A DNA stretch of 48,081 nucleotides, taken from NCBI GenBank assembly GCA_002423705.1, contig DINW01000069.1, positions 24,080 through 72,160 on the forward strand, given 5' to 3'. This document shows positions 31,623 to 39,631 of the stretch, in pieces. The DNA comes from Clostridium sp. UBA5530 (lineage in GTDB: Bacteria; Bacillota; Clostridia; Clostridiales; Clostridiaceae). How positions within the stretch are numbered: position 1 is the stretch's first letter; every line of letters starts with the position of its first letter. The notes under the pieces were generated by a model. It searched no databases, was not told the DNA's origin, and saw nothing but the letters and a program-made list of their open reading frames with translations. A program made the translations under genes and the position numbers.

Positions 31623-33276
31623 TTTTACCTCCCATGATTACCTTTGCAAATAATAGGTTTACTGTCAAAATTATTATAATTAAAATGGTTGCTATTAAAG
31701 ATCCCAACTCTATATTTCCACTGTTTATAGCATCAAATAACTGAACTGTTGCTACCTTTTGCCCTGGATAAATAAGAAATATTATAGAACCTACAGTGGT
31801 CATAGTAGTAGTAAAATTGTTTACAAACCCTGTTAAAAAAGCTGGTCTCATATTAGGCAATATAACATCTTTAATCACATGAACATTGGTAGCGCCTAAA
31901 TCTTTGGCACCTTGTTCTATATCTCTATTTATCTGGGCTAAATTTGCACTGGCTGCCTTAGTAGCCATAGGCAATTGCTTAAATATGCAATTGAGCACCA
32001 CTATTAAAGCTGTTCCCGTTAACTCCAAAGGCTTATTATTAAAGGCTAATATATATCCTATTCCGAAAAATGTTCCTGGAATTATGTAGGGCAAAGTAGA
32101 TATGAAATCTATAATTTTCATTCCTACTATATTCCTTCTCTCCACATAATAAGAGAGCAACACTCCTATTATTGTTCCTACTACACCTGCTATCAATGCA
32201 TATACAACACTTCTTACAAAAGTATCCATTCCATATTTATTGAGTTCCTTTATATTTTCAAAGGTAAAGTACATCTTGCCACCTTTATACTTGGTCACAG
32301 AAGATAAAAATATAACAAAATATTGAGATAGCATCATAAAAGCATAAATGTATGTAACTACCTTTAAAAACATTTTGAAAACACCTTTGTCTAAGGTAAA
32401 GGTGTCATCAGCTCCATTTACTCTAGATACCCCTTTAGATAAGGAATTGTATTTTTTCATAGTAAATCTATATATGATAAATATAATCAACGCGGGCATA
32501 AGTATAAGCACATTCATGGCAGCAGATAAATTTAAATCCCCATATCCTATTATCCTCATATAAATCTCAGTAGCTATTACATTGAAAGAACCACCTATGG
32601 TCATAGGGGTACCAAAGTCTGATAAAGCTCTTATAAAAGTTAGCAAAGCACAAACTATGATTCCCGGAGTCATAAGAGGCAGTAATACTTTCCTTACAGT
32701 ATATACCTTTGAGGCACCTAAATCCAAAGATGCACTGAGAACCTTCTTATCTATACCCCTTATTATTGAAATAAGCATTAAGGCACTTAAAGCAGTCATA
32801 GAAAGACTTTGCATTATAACAATCCCTTGCCATCCATAAGGATTTATAGATAGTTTTAATAATCTATAGGTTATAAATCCTCTTTTTCCAAAAAGTTGAA
32901 TGTAAGCTAAGGACCCCACAAAGGGTGGTGATATCATGCTTAGCATCAGTATCAATGATATTATCTTTCTTGTTTTCGCCTTTGCAAAACTAGAATAAAT
33001 AGCTATGACCACAGCTATAAATGTGGATATCAAGGTGGATAGAGTAGCTACAAATATGCTATTTATCAAAAGCTTTTTATTATTAGTTAAAATATTTTTA
33101 TATAAATCTATTGTAAAGGCTCCATTTGGAAAAAAACTACGTTTAATAACGCTTACAACTGGCCAAAGGATAAATACAACTACAGATATGCTTACTAATA
33201 GCAATATTATAAAATCTAGTATATTATAAAAACGGGTATCTAAAACTTTAGATACCCTTTCTCTTAACCTTCTCAT
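31585..33276 (-). CDS. ABC importer permease of the second system (duplicated type)
   Basis: 563 residues with about 12 helices in two halves. The EAA loops are SASLDLGASKVYTVRKVLLP and EQGAKDLGATNVHVIKDVILP. The architecture is the same as the permease at 22811-24490 but the sequence is clearly diverged, so this is an old duplication rather than a recent copy. Start ATG (33276-33274) overlaps the stop of the binding-protein gene (TAATG), and the ATPase start overlaps its own end. Residues before the first helix are strongly basic (RRLRERVSK), fitting a cytoplasmic N-terminus. Confidence 0.85.
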   Translation of the reverse strand: MRRLRERVSKVLDTRFYNILDFIILLLVSISVVVFILWPVVSVIKRSFFPNGAFTIDLYKNILTNNKKLLINSIFVATLSTLISTFIAVVIAIYSSFAKAKTRKIISLILMLSMISPPFVGSLAYIQLFGKRGFITYRLLKLSINPYGWQGIVIMQSLSMTALSALMLISIIRGIDKKVLSASLDLGASKVYTVRKVLLPLMTPGIIVCALLTFIRALSDFGTPMTIGGSFNVIATEIYMRIIGYGDLNLSAAMNVLILMPALIIFIIYRFTMKKYNSLSKGVSRVNGADDTFTLDKGVFKMFLKVVTYIYAFMMLSQYFVIFLSSVTKYKGGKMYFTFENIKELNKYGMDTFVRSVVYALIAGVVGTIIGVLLSYYVERRNIVGMKIIDFISTLPYIIPGTFFGIGYILAFNNKPLELTGTALIVVLNCIFKQLPMATKAASANLAQINRDIEQGAKDLGATNVHVIKDVILPNMRPAFLTGFVNNFTTTMTTVGSIIFLIYPGQKVATVQLFDAINSGNIELGSLIATILIIIILTVNLLFAKVIMGGKNVSTVKEFNQGI

Positions 33277-34307
33277 TATTTACCTGCAGTCATTTTGTCC
33301 CATTTTTCTAATACTTCAGTTCTTTCTTTTCCAAATAGAGAAAGATCTTGCTTTAGTAATTTATCCTTTGGGAACGTAAGCTCTAAGCCTTCTATCGATG
33401 GTTTCACTATTTTAACTGTATCTTTTACATCTATTTTAGCTACCTCTTTAAGGTTTTCATCCTTGAATACCCAAGCCATAAACTTTTGAGCTGCACTGCT
33501 ATTTTCTGCATTCTTAAATACGGCTACTCCGTCTGGCATCCATGGCATTCCATCACTTGGGTATACTATTTCAACATTCTTTTCCTTTTGTTGTGATTCT
33601 AAGGCCTTGTCAATATAAGTTATTCCTATAGCAAATTCTCCTGCCATAGTCTTTACATTTGGATCCTTACCTCTCTTAGAATAAGATGGTATGTTTTTGT
33701 TAAGTTCTTCAAAATACTTCCATCCCTCTTCTTTTCCCTTGTTTTGAAGAAGAGAGTTTACTACTGCATAGTTAGTTCCTGATATAGCAGGGTTAGACAT
33801 TATTATTTCACCTTTATATATAGGATTCTTTAAGTCCTCCCAAGATTTAGGCATAGGAAGATTTTTTTCCTTTAACACATCTTTATTTACTATGAATCCA
33901 ACTACTGTAAGTCCCTTAGAAAACCAATAATTATCGCTGTCTTTAAATTCTCCATCGATTTTATTAGCATCATCAAAGTTGCTTTGCTCTAAAAGATTTT
34001 CTTCTTTAGCTTGCATGAAGGCATCAACACCACCACCAAACCAAACGTCAGCCATAGGCTTTCCACCTTCAGCTTTTATTCTAGATATAACTTCTCCTGA
34101 AGACATTGATAAAAACTCAACCTTAATCCCTGTCTCTTCTGTGAATTTATCAAACAATGTTTTATAATCCTCTGATGTAGCAATAATTCTAAGGTTTGTA
34201 TCTTCTTTTGATGATTTATCCTCTTTTTTCTCTCCACCACAAGCTGTAAAAGTTAATGCAATAATCAAAGCTATGACTAGAGTAAGAATAGTACTTTTTC
34301 TTTTCAT
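33276..34307 (-). CDS. ABC importer substrate-binding lipoprotein of the second system
   Basis: 343 residues from ATG 34307, seven bases after AGAAGG; an upstream in-frame ATG at 34346 precedes that site. The signal peptide ends in a lipobox (LTFTAC), so it is an extracellular lipoprotein. It shares the family landmarks of the first system: TGIKVEFLSMSSGEVISRI, ADVWFGGGVDAFMQAK, KGEIIMSNPAISGTNYAVV, ITYIDKALESQQ. The ligand is unknown: Fe3+, sugar phosphate and 2-aminoethylphosphonate binders all belong to this fold. First gene of a tightly coupled operon, divergent from a PHP phosphoesterase. Confidence 0.8.
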   Translation of the reverse strand: MKRKSTILTLVIALIIALTFTACGGEKKEDKSSKEDTNLRIIATSEDYKTLFDKFTEETGIKVEFLSMSSGEVISRIKAEGGKPMADVWFGGGVDAFMQAKEENLLEQSNFDDANKIDGEFKDSDNYWFSKGLTVVGFIVNKDVLKEKNLPMPKSWEDLKNPIYKGEIIMSNPAISGTNYAVVNSLLQNKGKEEGWKYFEELNKNIPSYSKRGKDPNVKTMAGEFAIGITYIDKALESQQKEKNVEIVYPSDGMPWMPDGVAVFKNAENSSAAQKFMAWVFKDENLKEVAKIDVKDTVKIVKPSIEGLELTFPKDKLLKQDLSLFGKERTEVLEKWDKMTAGK

Positions 34308-34394
34308 CTTTAAACCTTCTTTCTTTGTATGAATTTCGACAAACATCTAAGATTCTATCATATTTTACCCTAAGTTTCACTATTTTTTTCTGTC

Positions 34395-34440
34395 ATTTGA
34401 AATATCTATGGAACTCTTTTTTCTTATAGATATTTCAAAT
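34395..34440. promoter_or_regulatory. Perfect inverted repeat in the divergent promoter region
   Basis: ATTTGAAATATCTAT (34395-34409) and ATAGATATTTCAAAT (34426-34440) form a perfect 15-bp inverted repeat with a 16-base T-rich spacer, between the importer operon (-) and the PHP gene (+). There is no U-tract and no gene ends here, so an operator (two half-sites) is more likely than a terminator. Confidence 0.5.
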
Positions 34441-34517
34441 AGATTTAGAGTTATGAATATTTTTATATTAAACTTTAATAGAAAACATATTTACATACTT
34501 AAAGGTGGTTACGGAAA

Positions 34518-35159
34518 ATGATAATTGATATGCATGTTCACGAAAATAAATATTCTAAGGACAGCTTTATATCCTTAGATGATATAATAAAAAAGTCAAA
34601 GGAAATAGGATTAGATGGTGTATGTATAACTGATCATGAAAGCAATGACCTTATGAAGGACTTTGGTTCTCATTTCTACAAAGATGGAATTTTAGTTATA
34701 GTTGGTGCTGAATTTCTAACCTTTGAGGGAGATATTTTGGTCTTTGGTATGGAAAAGCTTCCAGAGAAAATGGTACATGCTGATGAGCTCACAGAGATGG
34801 TTGCTAAATATAATGGAGTTTGTATTCCAGCTCATCCCTTTAGAAATAATAATAGAGGGTTAGGTGAAAATATTCGTAAAGTTAGTAAACATATTCATGG
34901 GGTTGAAGCTTTCAACGGCAGTACCTTTCCCCATGCTAATCTTACAGCTTATAGCCTAGCTACAGAACTGAACTTAAGCATATTTGGCTCCAGCGATGCC
35001 CATGTCATAGAAAACTTAGGTAAATATGCTACAGAGTTCAGTGGTACCATAAGAGATTATAATGACTTTTTATCTGCAGTTAAAGAGGGCAATGTTTGTC
35101 CTGTAGTTAAAAAAACTCAAGGTTTTGAAAGAATAAATATATATGATACCTTGCATTAA
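34518..35159 (+). CDS. PHP-domain phosphoesterase
   Basis: 213-residue cytosolic protein of the PHP family. Metal ligands are visible in order: IDMHVHENKYS, CITDHES, VGAEF, IPAHPFR, and FGSSDAH, which make a complete trinuclear PHP site. The length fits stand-alone PHP phosphatases, not PolC or DNA polymerase X. The substrate is unknown; family members hydrolyse histidinol phosphate, nucleotides or small phosphoesters. Its divergent placement beside an AfuABC/phosphonate-like importer suggests a phosphorylated organic substrate. Followed by a strong terminator. Confidence 0.82.
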   Translation: MIIDMHVHENKYSKDSFISLDDIIKKSKEIGLDGVCITDHESNDLMKDFGSHFYKDGILVIVGAEFLTFEGDILVFGMEKLPEKMVHADELTEMVAKYNGVCIPAHPFRNNNRGLGENIRKVSKHIHGVEAFNGSTFPHANLTAYSLATELNLSIFGSSDAHVIENLGKYATEFSGTIRDYNDFLSAVKEGNVCPVVKKTQGFERINIYDTLH

Positions 35160-35175
35160 TAATGTTTTAAAATGG

Positions 35176-35222
35176 AAAGGCCCTTAAATAGCTAAAAAGT
35201 ACTATTTAAGGGCTTTTTTTAT
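35176..35222 (+). terminator. Terminator of the PHP gene
   Basis: Stem AAGGCCCTTAAATAG / CTATTTAAGGGCTTT around a nine-base loop, followed by T7. The stretch 35223-35350 after it is AT-rich with no gene; I see no purine aptamer in it. Confidence 0.85.
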
Positions 35223-35350
35223 TGGTTATATTTCAAGTTATTCTTTCCATTGTAAATGAAAGTAATTTTAATACTTATATTATCTTATGTTACATAAATG
35301 TGATTTTAAAATATTATATAGAATTTTTGTAATTATTTTATAAATTTCTA

Positions 35351-35379
35351 TTGCACTTTACCGAATAATTTAGTAAAAT
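35351..35379 (+). promoter_or_regulatory. Promoter of the NCS2 permease gene
   Basis: TTGCAC (35351-35356), 17-base spacer, TAAAAT (35374-35379). The start codon is at 35423 with GGGGAG before it. Confidence 0.5.
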
Positions 35380-35422
35380 TTATTTGTAATATTCGTTATA
35401 TTTAATGAGGGGAGAATTTTAA

Positions 35423-36817
35423 ATGGAGAATTTTTTTAAACTGAAGGAAAACGGTACTACGGTAAAAACTGAGCTTTTAGCAGGTCTTACCACTTATCTA
35501 ACAATGGCATACATATTATTTGTAAATCCTATTATCTTGTCCCAAGCTAACATGGACAAGGATGCGGTATTTTTAGCTACTATTTTAGCTGCAGCTATTG
35601 GAACCCTAGTTATGGGTCTTGTAGCTAATGTACCTTTTGCTCAAGCACCTGGTATGGGACTCAATGCTTTCTTTACCTTTACTGTAGTTTTAGGTTTAGG
35701 TTTCACATGGCAACAAGGACTTGCCATGGTATTTATCTGTGGTATTATCAATATTTTAATAACTGTGACTAAAATAAGAAAAATGATAATCAAAGCTATA
35801 CCAGAATCTCTTCAATATGCTATCTCTGCAGGTATAGGTTTGTTTATAACTTACATCGGAGTTAAGCAAGCTCACTTTTTAAATTTCACTGGTGAAAAAG
35901 CCAATGAAATAGTAAACAACGGCGGAAGCACAATTTTCTCAGATATCCTTCCATCCTTAGGAAACTTCACTGATAAGGTGGCTATATTAGCCTTGATAGG
36001 TTTAGTTTTAACTTTAGTTCTAATGATTTTAAATGTTAAAGCTGCTATATTAATAGGTATTCTTGGAACAACTATAATAGGCATGATATTTGGCTTAGTT
36101 GATACTCCTAGTTTTTCAGCTATGAGCTTCTCCGTTCCAAGCTTGTCACCAACTTTCTTTCAATTAGATTTTAAGGGGTTATTTGCTGATTCCTCCAAGA
36201 CCTTTTTAGTAATAACAACTATATTTGCTTTTTCCTTATCGGATACCTTTGATACCATAGGAACTTTCTTAGGAACTGGAAGAAAAGCTGGTATATTTGA
36301 TAAGAAGGATGAAGAAAGTTTTGAACAAGGAAATAATTTTTCTTCTAAATTAGAAAGAGCATTGTTTGCTGATGCTACAGCAACTTCTATAGGTGCTTTA
36401 TTAGGTACAAGCAATACTACAACTTATGTAGAAAGTGCAGCTGGTATAGCTCAAGGTGGAAGAACTGGTTTAACTTCTGTTACTGTAGCAGTTTTATTCC
36501 TACTATCTATATTCATAGCTCCTATTGTTGGAGTAGTTCCAGCAGCAGCTACTGCACCTGCCCTTATAGTAGTTGGAATATTGATGATGGAATCTATCGG
36601 TAAAATAGACTGGTCAAACTTAGAGATTGCTATGCCTGCATTCTTTGTAGTAGTTTTCATGCCTTTATCTTATGGAATATCCAATGGTATAGCTATAGGC
36701 TTCATATTCTACTGCTTAACTAAATTGGTAAAAGGCAAAGCTAAGGAAGTACATCCAATAATGTATATAGTAACGTTGTTATTCTTGGTGAACTTTGTTG
36801 TGACTTCCTTAAGATAA
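35423..36817 (+). CDS. pbuG: NCS2-family purine (guanine/hypoxanthine) permease, AzgA/PbuG-like
   Basis: 464-residue membrane protein with about 12-14 helices. It begins FFKLKENGTTVKTELLAGLTTYLTMAYILFVNP, split here as the AzgA signature: KTELLAGLTTYLTMAYI then LFVNPIILS. Also typical are PGMGLNAFFTFTVVLG, FSLSDTFDTIGTFLGTG (substrate-site region) and LLGTSNTTTYVESAAG. AzgA-like proteins import hypoxanthine, guanine or adenine with protons. Length and motifs are intact. It is monocistronic, with promoter and terminator. No purine riboswitch precedes it, although one exists in this window at 19763-19833. Confidence 0.87.
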   Translation: MENFFKLKENGTTVKTELLAGLTTYLTMAYILFVNPIILSQANMDKDAVFLATILAAAIGTLVMGLVANVPFAQAPGMGLNAFFTFTVVLGLGFTWQQGLAMVFICGIINILITVTKIRKMIIKAIPESLQYAISAGIGLFITYIGVKQAHFLNFTGEKANEIVNNGGSTIFSDILPSLGNFTDKVAILALIGLVLTLVLMILNVKAAILIGILGTTIIGMIFGLVDTPSFSAMSFSVPSLSPTFFQLDFKGLFADSSKTFLVITTIFAFSLSDTFDTIGTFLGTGRKAGIFDKKDEESFEQGNNFSSKLERALFADATATSIGALLGTSNTTTYVESAAGIAQGGRTGLTSVTVAVLFLLSIFIAPIVGVVPAAATAPALIVVGILMMESIGKIDWSNLEIAMPAFFVVVFMPLSYGISNGIAIGFIFYCLTKLVKGKAKEVHPIMYIVTLLFLVNFVVTSLR

Positions 36818-36846
36818 ATATAATATTTATTTAATCTAAATTCACT

Positions 36847-36892
36847 GACCTTCATATAAAGGACAAAACTTTATATGAAGGTCTCTTTATTT
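36847..36892 (+). terminator. Terminator of the NCS2 permease gene
   Basis: Perfect 15-bp stem GACCTTCATATAAAG (36847-36861) / CTTTATATGAAGGTC (36869-36883), seven-base loop, then TCTTTATTT. Confidence 0.85.
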
Positions 36893-37024
36893 ACCCACAT
36901 TTTAAAGTCTTGGCATTTTATTTGTTAAACTGTATAATAAAGTGAAATCATTTTATCTTTCATCATTGAATCTTTAAGATGTTAAAAATTTCAGTGATAG
37001 ATTTAATTTATTAGGAGGCAATTT

Positions 37025-37750
37025 ATGTTTAGAACCATAGCCTGGTATACTCATTTCGTAATATCCTTAATAATGCAAACTCCTAGACTTCATAAGGCAA
37101 GTTCTCTTGAAAAACAGGGTAAGCTTAAGGAAAAAGAGATCTACTCCAATGAAGTCACATCTAAATGGGCCATGTCCCAAGTAAAGTTAAGTGGAGCTAG
37201 AGTAAAAGTTGAAGGATTAGAGAACATACCTAAAGACAGAGCTGTATTATTTGTTAGCAATCATCAAAGCAACTTTGATATAGCACTTCTTATGAGTTTT
37301 ATAGATAAGCCTAAGGGATATATTTCCAAAATTGAAATGGCTAAACTTCCCCTATTAAGATCTTGGATGAAAAACATCAATTGTGTATTCATGGATAGAA
37401 GCAGCTTAAAGAAATCTGCTGAAGCAATAATTGAAGGGGTTAAAATTCTAAAAGAAGGTCATTCTTTAGTCATATTTCCTGAAGGTACTAGAAGTAAAGG
37501 CAACACCATGGGAGAATTTAAGGGTGGAAGCTTTAAGTTAGCTACTAAAGCAAAGGTGCCTATTATTCCTGTAACAATTAATGGGTCATATAAGCTTATG
37601 GAAGCTAACAACAATAAAATTAAGCCTGCTGATGTAACCATGTATGTGCATCCACCTGTAGAAACCGCCAATTTGTCTAAAGAAGAATTATTGGAACTTC
37701 CTGATAAGGTTAAGGATATAATTGGAACAAAATTATCAAGTGAAGTTTAG
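37025..37750 (+). CDS. plsC: 1-acyl-sn-glycerol-3-phosphate acyltransferase
   Basis: 241-residue membrane-associated PlsC enzyme that acylates lysophosphatidic acid to phosphatidic acid. The catalytic motif is SNHQSNFDI (HX4D), the glycerol-phosphate motif is VIFPEGTRSKG, and the third motif is IPVTINGSYKL. The N-terminus has one short hydrophobic helix (TIAWYTHFVISLIMQ). RBS AGGAGG precedes ATG 37025. The last codons (TCAAGTGAAGTTTAG: S-S-E-V-stop) are part of repeat copy F, so the native C-terminus was set or replaced by the repeat. Confidence 0.87.
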   Translation: MFRTIAWYTHFVISLIMQTPRLHKASSLEKQGKLKEKEIYSNEVTSKWAMSQVKLSGARVKVEGLENIPKDRAVLFVSNHQSNFDIALLMSFIDKPKGYISKIEMAKLPLLRSWMKNINCVFMDRSSLKKSAEAIIEGVKILKEGHSLVIFPEGTRSKGNTMGEFKGGSFKLATKAKVPIIPVTINGSYKLMEANNNKIKPADVTMYVHPPVETANLSKEELLELPDKVKDIIGTKLSSEV

Positions 37751-37826
37751 TTGAACTTATCTAGGGTCGTAGCTGCTGTTATCTCCAACCTAAAGAGGTG
37801 CAGGGTTACAGCAGTAGACATGAGAT
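37735..37826 (+). repeat. Dispersed palindromic repeat, copy F (supplies the plsC stop)
   Basis: Begins ATCAAGTGAAGTTTAG, where the TAG is the plsC stop, followed by TTGAACTTATCTAGGG. Then comes the second hairpin: TCGTAGCTGCTGTTATCTCC, loop, GTTACAGCAGTAGAC, ending ATGAGATAAAA. The first hairpin's interior is deleted. Sequence and strand relation match copy G read in reverse complement. Confidence 0.8.
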
Positions 37827-37839
37827 AAAAATCTTCATA

Positions 37840-37884
37840 AAACAAATAAGAAGATAAATTATTTTATCCTCTTATTTGTTTTTA
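37840..37884. terminator. Bidirectional terminator between plsC and rubrerythrin genes
   Basis: AACAAATAAGA-A-GATAAA and TTTATC-C-TCTTATTTGTT (one mismatch) around a four-base loop, with A- and T-tails. It ends the convergent plsC (+) and rbr (-) transcripts. Confidence 0.8.
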
Positions 37885-37898
37885 ATAATTGAACCTTA

Positions 37899-38486
37899 TT
37901 ATTCAAATAAGGAATTTTCAAATATCATAAAGTATCCTTGAGGATGCTTGCATACGGGACAAAGCTTTGGAGCTTCTTTTCCTTCATATATATATCCACA
38001 GTTAGTGCACATCCACTTTGCATCTTCATCCTTTCTAAATAGCATGCCGCGTTCTATTTCATCGGCATACCTTCCAAATCTATCACCATGAACTTTTTCT
38101 ATAGATGCAATGTTTTCAAAGGTTTTTGCTATAACTGAAAATCCCTCTTCCTGAGCAATATTGCCGAATTCCTTATAAACCTTTTCCCACTCTTCATATT
38201 CATTATGTTGAGCTGATTTTAAGAGTTTTGCAGTAGTGTCATAAATATCTACAGGGTACCCTCCGGAAATGTTTATATTGGATCCCCCATACTCCTTTAG
38301 ATGATGGTAAAATACCTGGGCATGAGCCCTTTCCTGCTCTGCAGTGTAGTCAAATAAATCTTTTATTATGTATAGACCTTGATCCTTAGCTATTTTAGCG
38401 GATATGTTATACCTATTTCTTGCTTGACTTTCTCCTGCAAAAGCCTTCATTAAATTTTCTTTGGTTTTGCTATCCTTTAAGTCCAT
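37899..38486 (-). CDS. rbr: Rubrerythrin
   Basis: 195-residue cytosolic peroxide reductase protecting anaerobes from H2O2. The N-terminal four-helix domain holds the diiron ligands: E in AGESQARNRY, EQERAHAQVFYHHL (ExxH), EEGFSVIAKTFENI and SIEKVHGDRF (ExxH). The C-terminal rubredoxin domain has CTNCGYIYEGKEAP and LCPVCKHPQGYF, two CxxC pairs for one Fe. Length and order are those of classical Rbr. RBS AGGAGG precedes ATG 38486. It is divergent from the DUF5661 gene across a 149-base AT-rich spacer, where a PerR-type operator might be expected but none is convincing. Confidence 0.92.
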   Translation of the reverse strand: MDLKDSKTKENLMKAFAGESQARNRYNISAKIAKDQGLYIIKDLFDYTAEQERAHAQVFYHHLKEYGGSNINISGGYPVDIYDTTAKLLKSAQHNEYEEWEKVYKEFGNIAQEEGFSVIAKTFENIASIEKVHGDRFGRYADEIERGMLFRKDEDAKWMCTNCGYIYEGKEAPKLCPVCKHPQGYFMIFENSLFE

Positions 38487-38635
38487 ATTTTTTCCTCCTG
38501 TAAAATTATTTTATATAACTATATTCTCTATTTATTACAATTAATATTCCTTAATGATTTCATTCCATTTGTAACCAAATCATATATGCATTCATAAGAT
38601 ATTTTATAATTCATATATTTTAGAGGTGAAAAAAT

Positions 38636-39403
38636 TTGAGACTATCTGATTCTGATGGCAATAAACCTGATTATATATATAAACTTTTACCTTTCTTAGG
38701 GACCCTAATAAAAGATAAAAGTGAATTTAAAAAACTAGTTAACTATATAATTTCTTTATCCCCTACCATAGAAGATAAGGAAACTCTACTTATAATCAGT
38801 GACACAGAAAACAGGCATATTAAAGTTTTAAAAGAGGTATTTTGTTTTTTTAGCAAAGGTAGTATGTGTAACAACTGTTGCAACTTTTCCTTTGAATCTC
38901 CGGAAAATTACCTAGATGGAATTCAATTAGCTAAAAAACTAAATTTAGCTGTATTAAATAGGACAAGAGAAATATATATCTTAGCTACTGAAACTTATGT
39001 TGATAATGTCTTTGTTGAAATCCTTCTAGAGGAACTAACCAACACCTTATTACTTCATTCCTTAAGTATTGAAACAATACCATTAAATGTGTCTCTCTCT
39101 TCTAATTCTTATAGAGCCTTTAAGAATTCTTCCTTCAGCCCCATTGAGGCCAACGCCATAGCTACCTTATTAGGTATAGACTTTTCAAAGGGAAAATTTG
39201 ATTTAGAAGAGTTTACCATGGGGGTAAATACAGAGCTTGAACATGGGATAAGATCTCCTGAAACCAATGTTACTAACAACGATCCTCTATTAACAGGGAA
39301 AATAGCTCTAGCTCATTTAAATGAATTCCCAGATTATTATAAACGCTTATCCAAACTTGAAGAAGAAGCTAAAAAATATTGGGACTCCATTCCCAAGGAA
39401 TGA
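38636..39403 (+). CDS. DUF5661 protein with N-terminal helical domain
   Basis: 255 residues, TTG start seven bases after GAGGTG. The C-terminal about 85 residues match DUF5661: GIDFSKGKFDLEEFTMGVN, ELEHGIRSPETNVTNNDPL, LTGKIALAHLNEFPDYYKRL, EEEAKKYW. The N-terminal 150 residues are helical (IEDKETLLIISDTENRHIKVLKEVF, ILATETYVDNVFVEILLEEL). They have an E-N-R-H and spaced acidic pattern that could be a degenerate ferritin-like bundle, with a CNNCCNF cysteine cluster between helices. The function of either half is unknown. Next to rubrerythrin but transcribed away from it. Confidence 0.6.
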   Translation: MRLSDSDGNKPDYIYKLLPFLGTLIKDKSEFKKLVNYIISLSPTIEDKETLLIISDTENRHIKVLKEVFCFFSKGSMCNNCCNFSFESPENYLDGIQLAKKLNLAVLNRTREIYILATETYVDNVFVEILLEELTNTLLLHSLSIETIPLNVSLSSNSYRAFKNSSFSPIEANAIATLLGIDFSKGKFDLEEFTMGVNTELEHGIRSPETNVTNNDPLLTGKIALAHLNEFPDYYKRLSKLEEEAKKYWDSIPKE

Positions 39404-39601
39404 AAAGAAAAAGACTTTATCTAAGGAAATAATAACCTTTGATAAAGCCTTTTTTAAATGTGTATTTGTACCATATAATTGTGTTATTTACAAGTTTTAT
39501 GGCACTTCCTTTATGGTGTTTATTAAAATTAATATAAATTCCTATTAATTTCTTTACTTTATGTTATATGAGTAATACAATGATTTAAGGAAGTTAAAAA
39601 C

Positions 39602-39631
39602 ATGATAAGTGAGTGTGTCAATTATGAATAA
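39602..39631 (+). CDS. Nine-codon ORF overlapping the glycosyltransferase start
   Basis: ATG 39602 has AAGGAAG about seven bases upstream and reads MISECVNYE before TAA at 39629-39631. The stop overlaps the ATG (39624) of the glycosyltransferase in another frame, so ribosomes finishing here could restart on the larger gene, which itself has only a weak GTGAG site. It is either a tiny upstream coupling ORF or chance. Confidence 0.35.
   Translation: MISECVNYE

Noticed and set aside
34370..34382. Additional copy of the palindromic repeat (CTAAGTTTCACTA)
   Set aside because: Only about 12 bases match and no gene ends there; treated as chance.
35223..35422. Purine riboswitch upstream of the NCS2 permease
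   Set aside because: Searched for the GTTTCTAC/CCGTAAA core on the plus strand; neither is present.
38487..38635. PerR operator between rbr and the DUF5661 gene
   Set aside because: An ATTAATTGTAATAA-like stretch is only a partial palindrome in very AT-rich DNA; not convincing.
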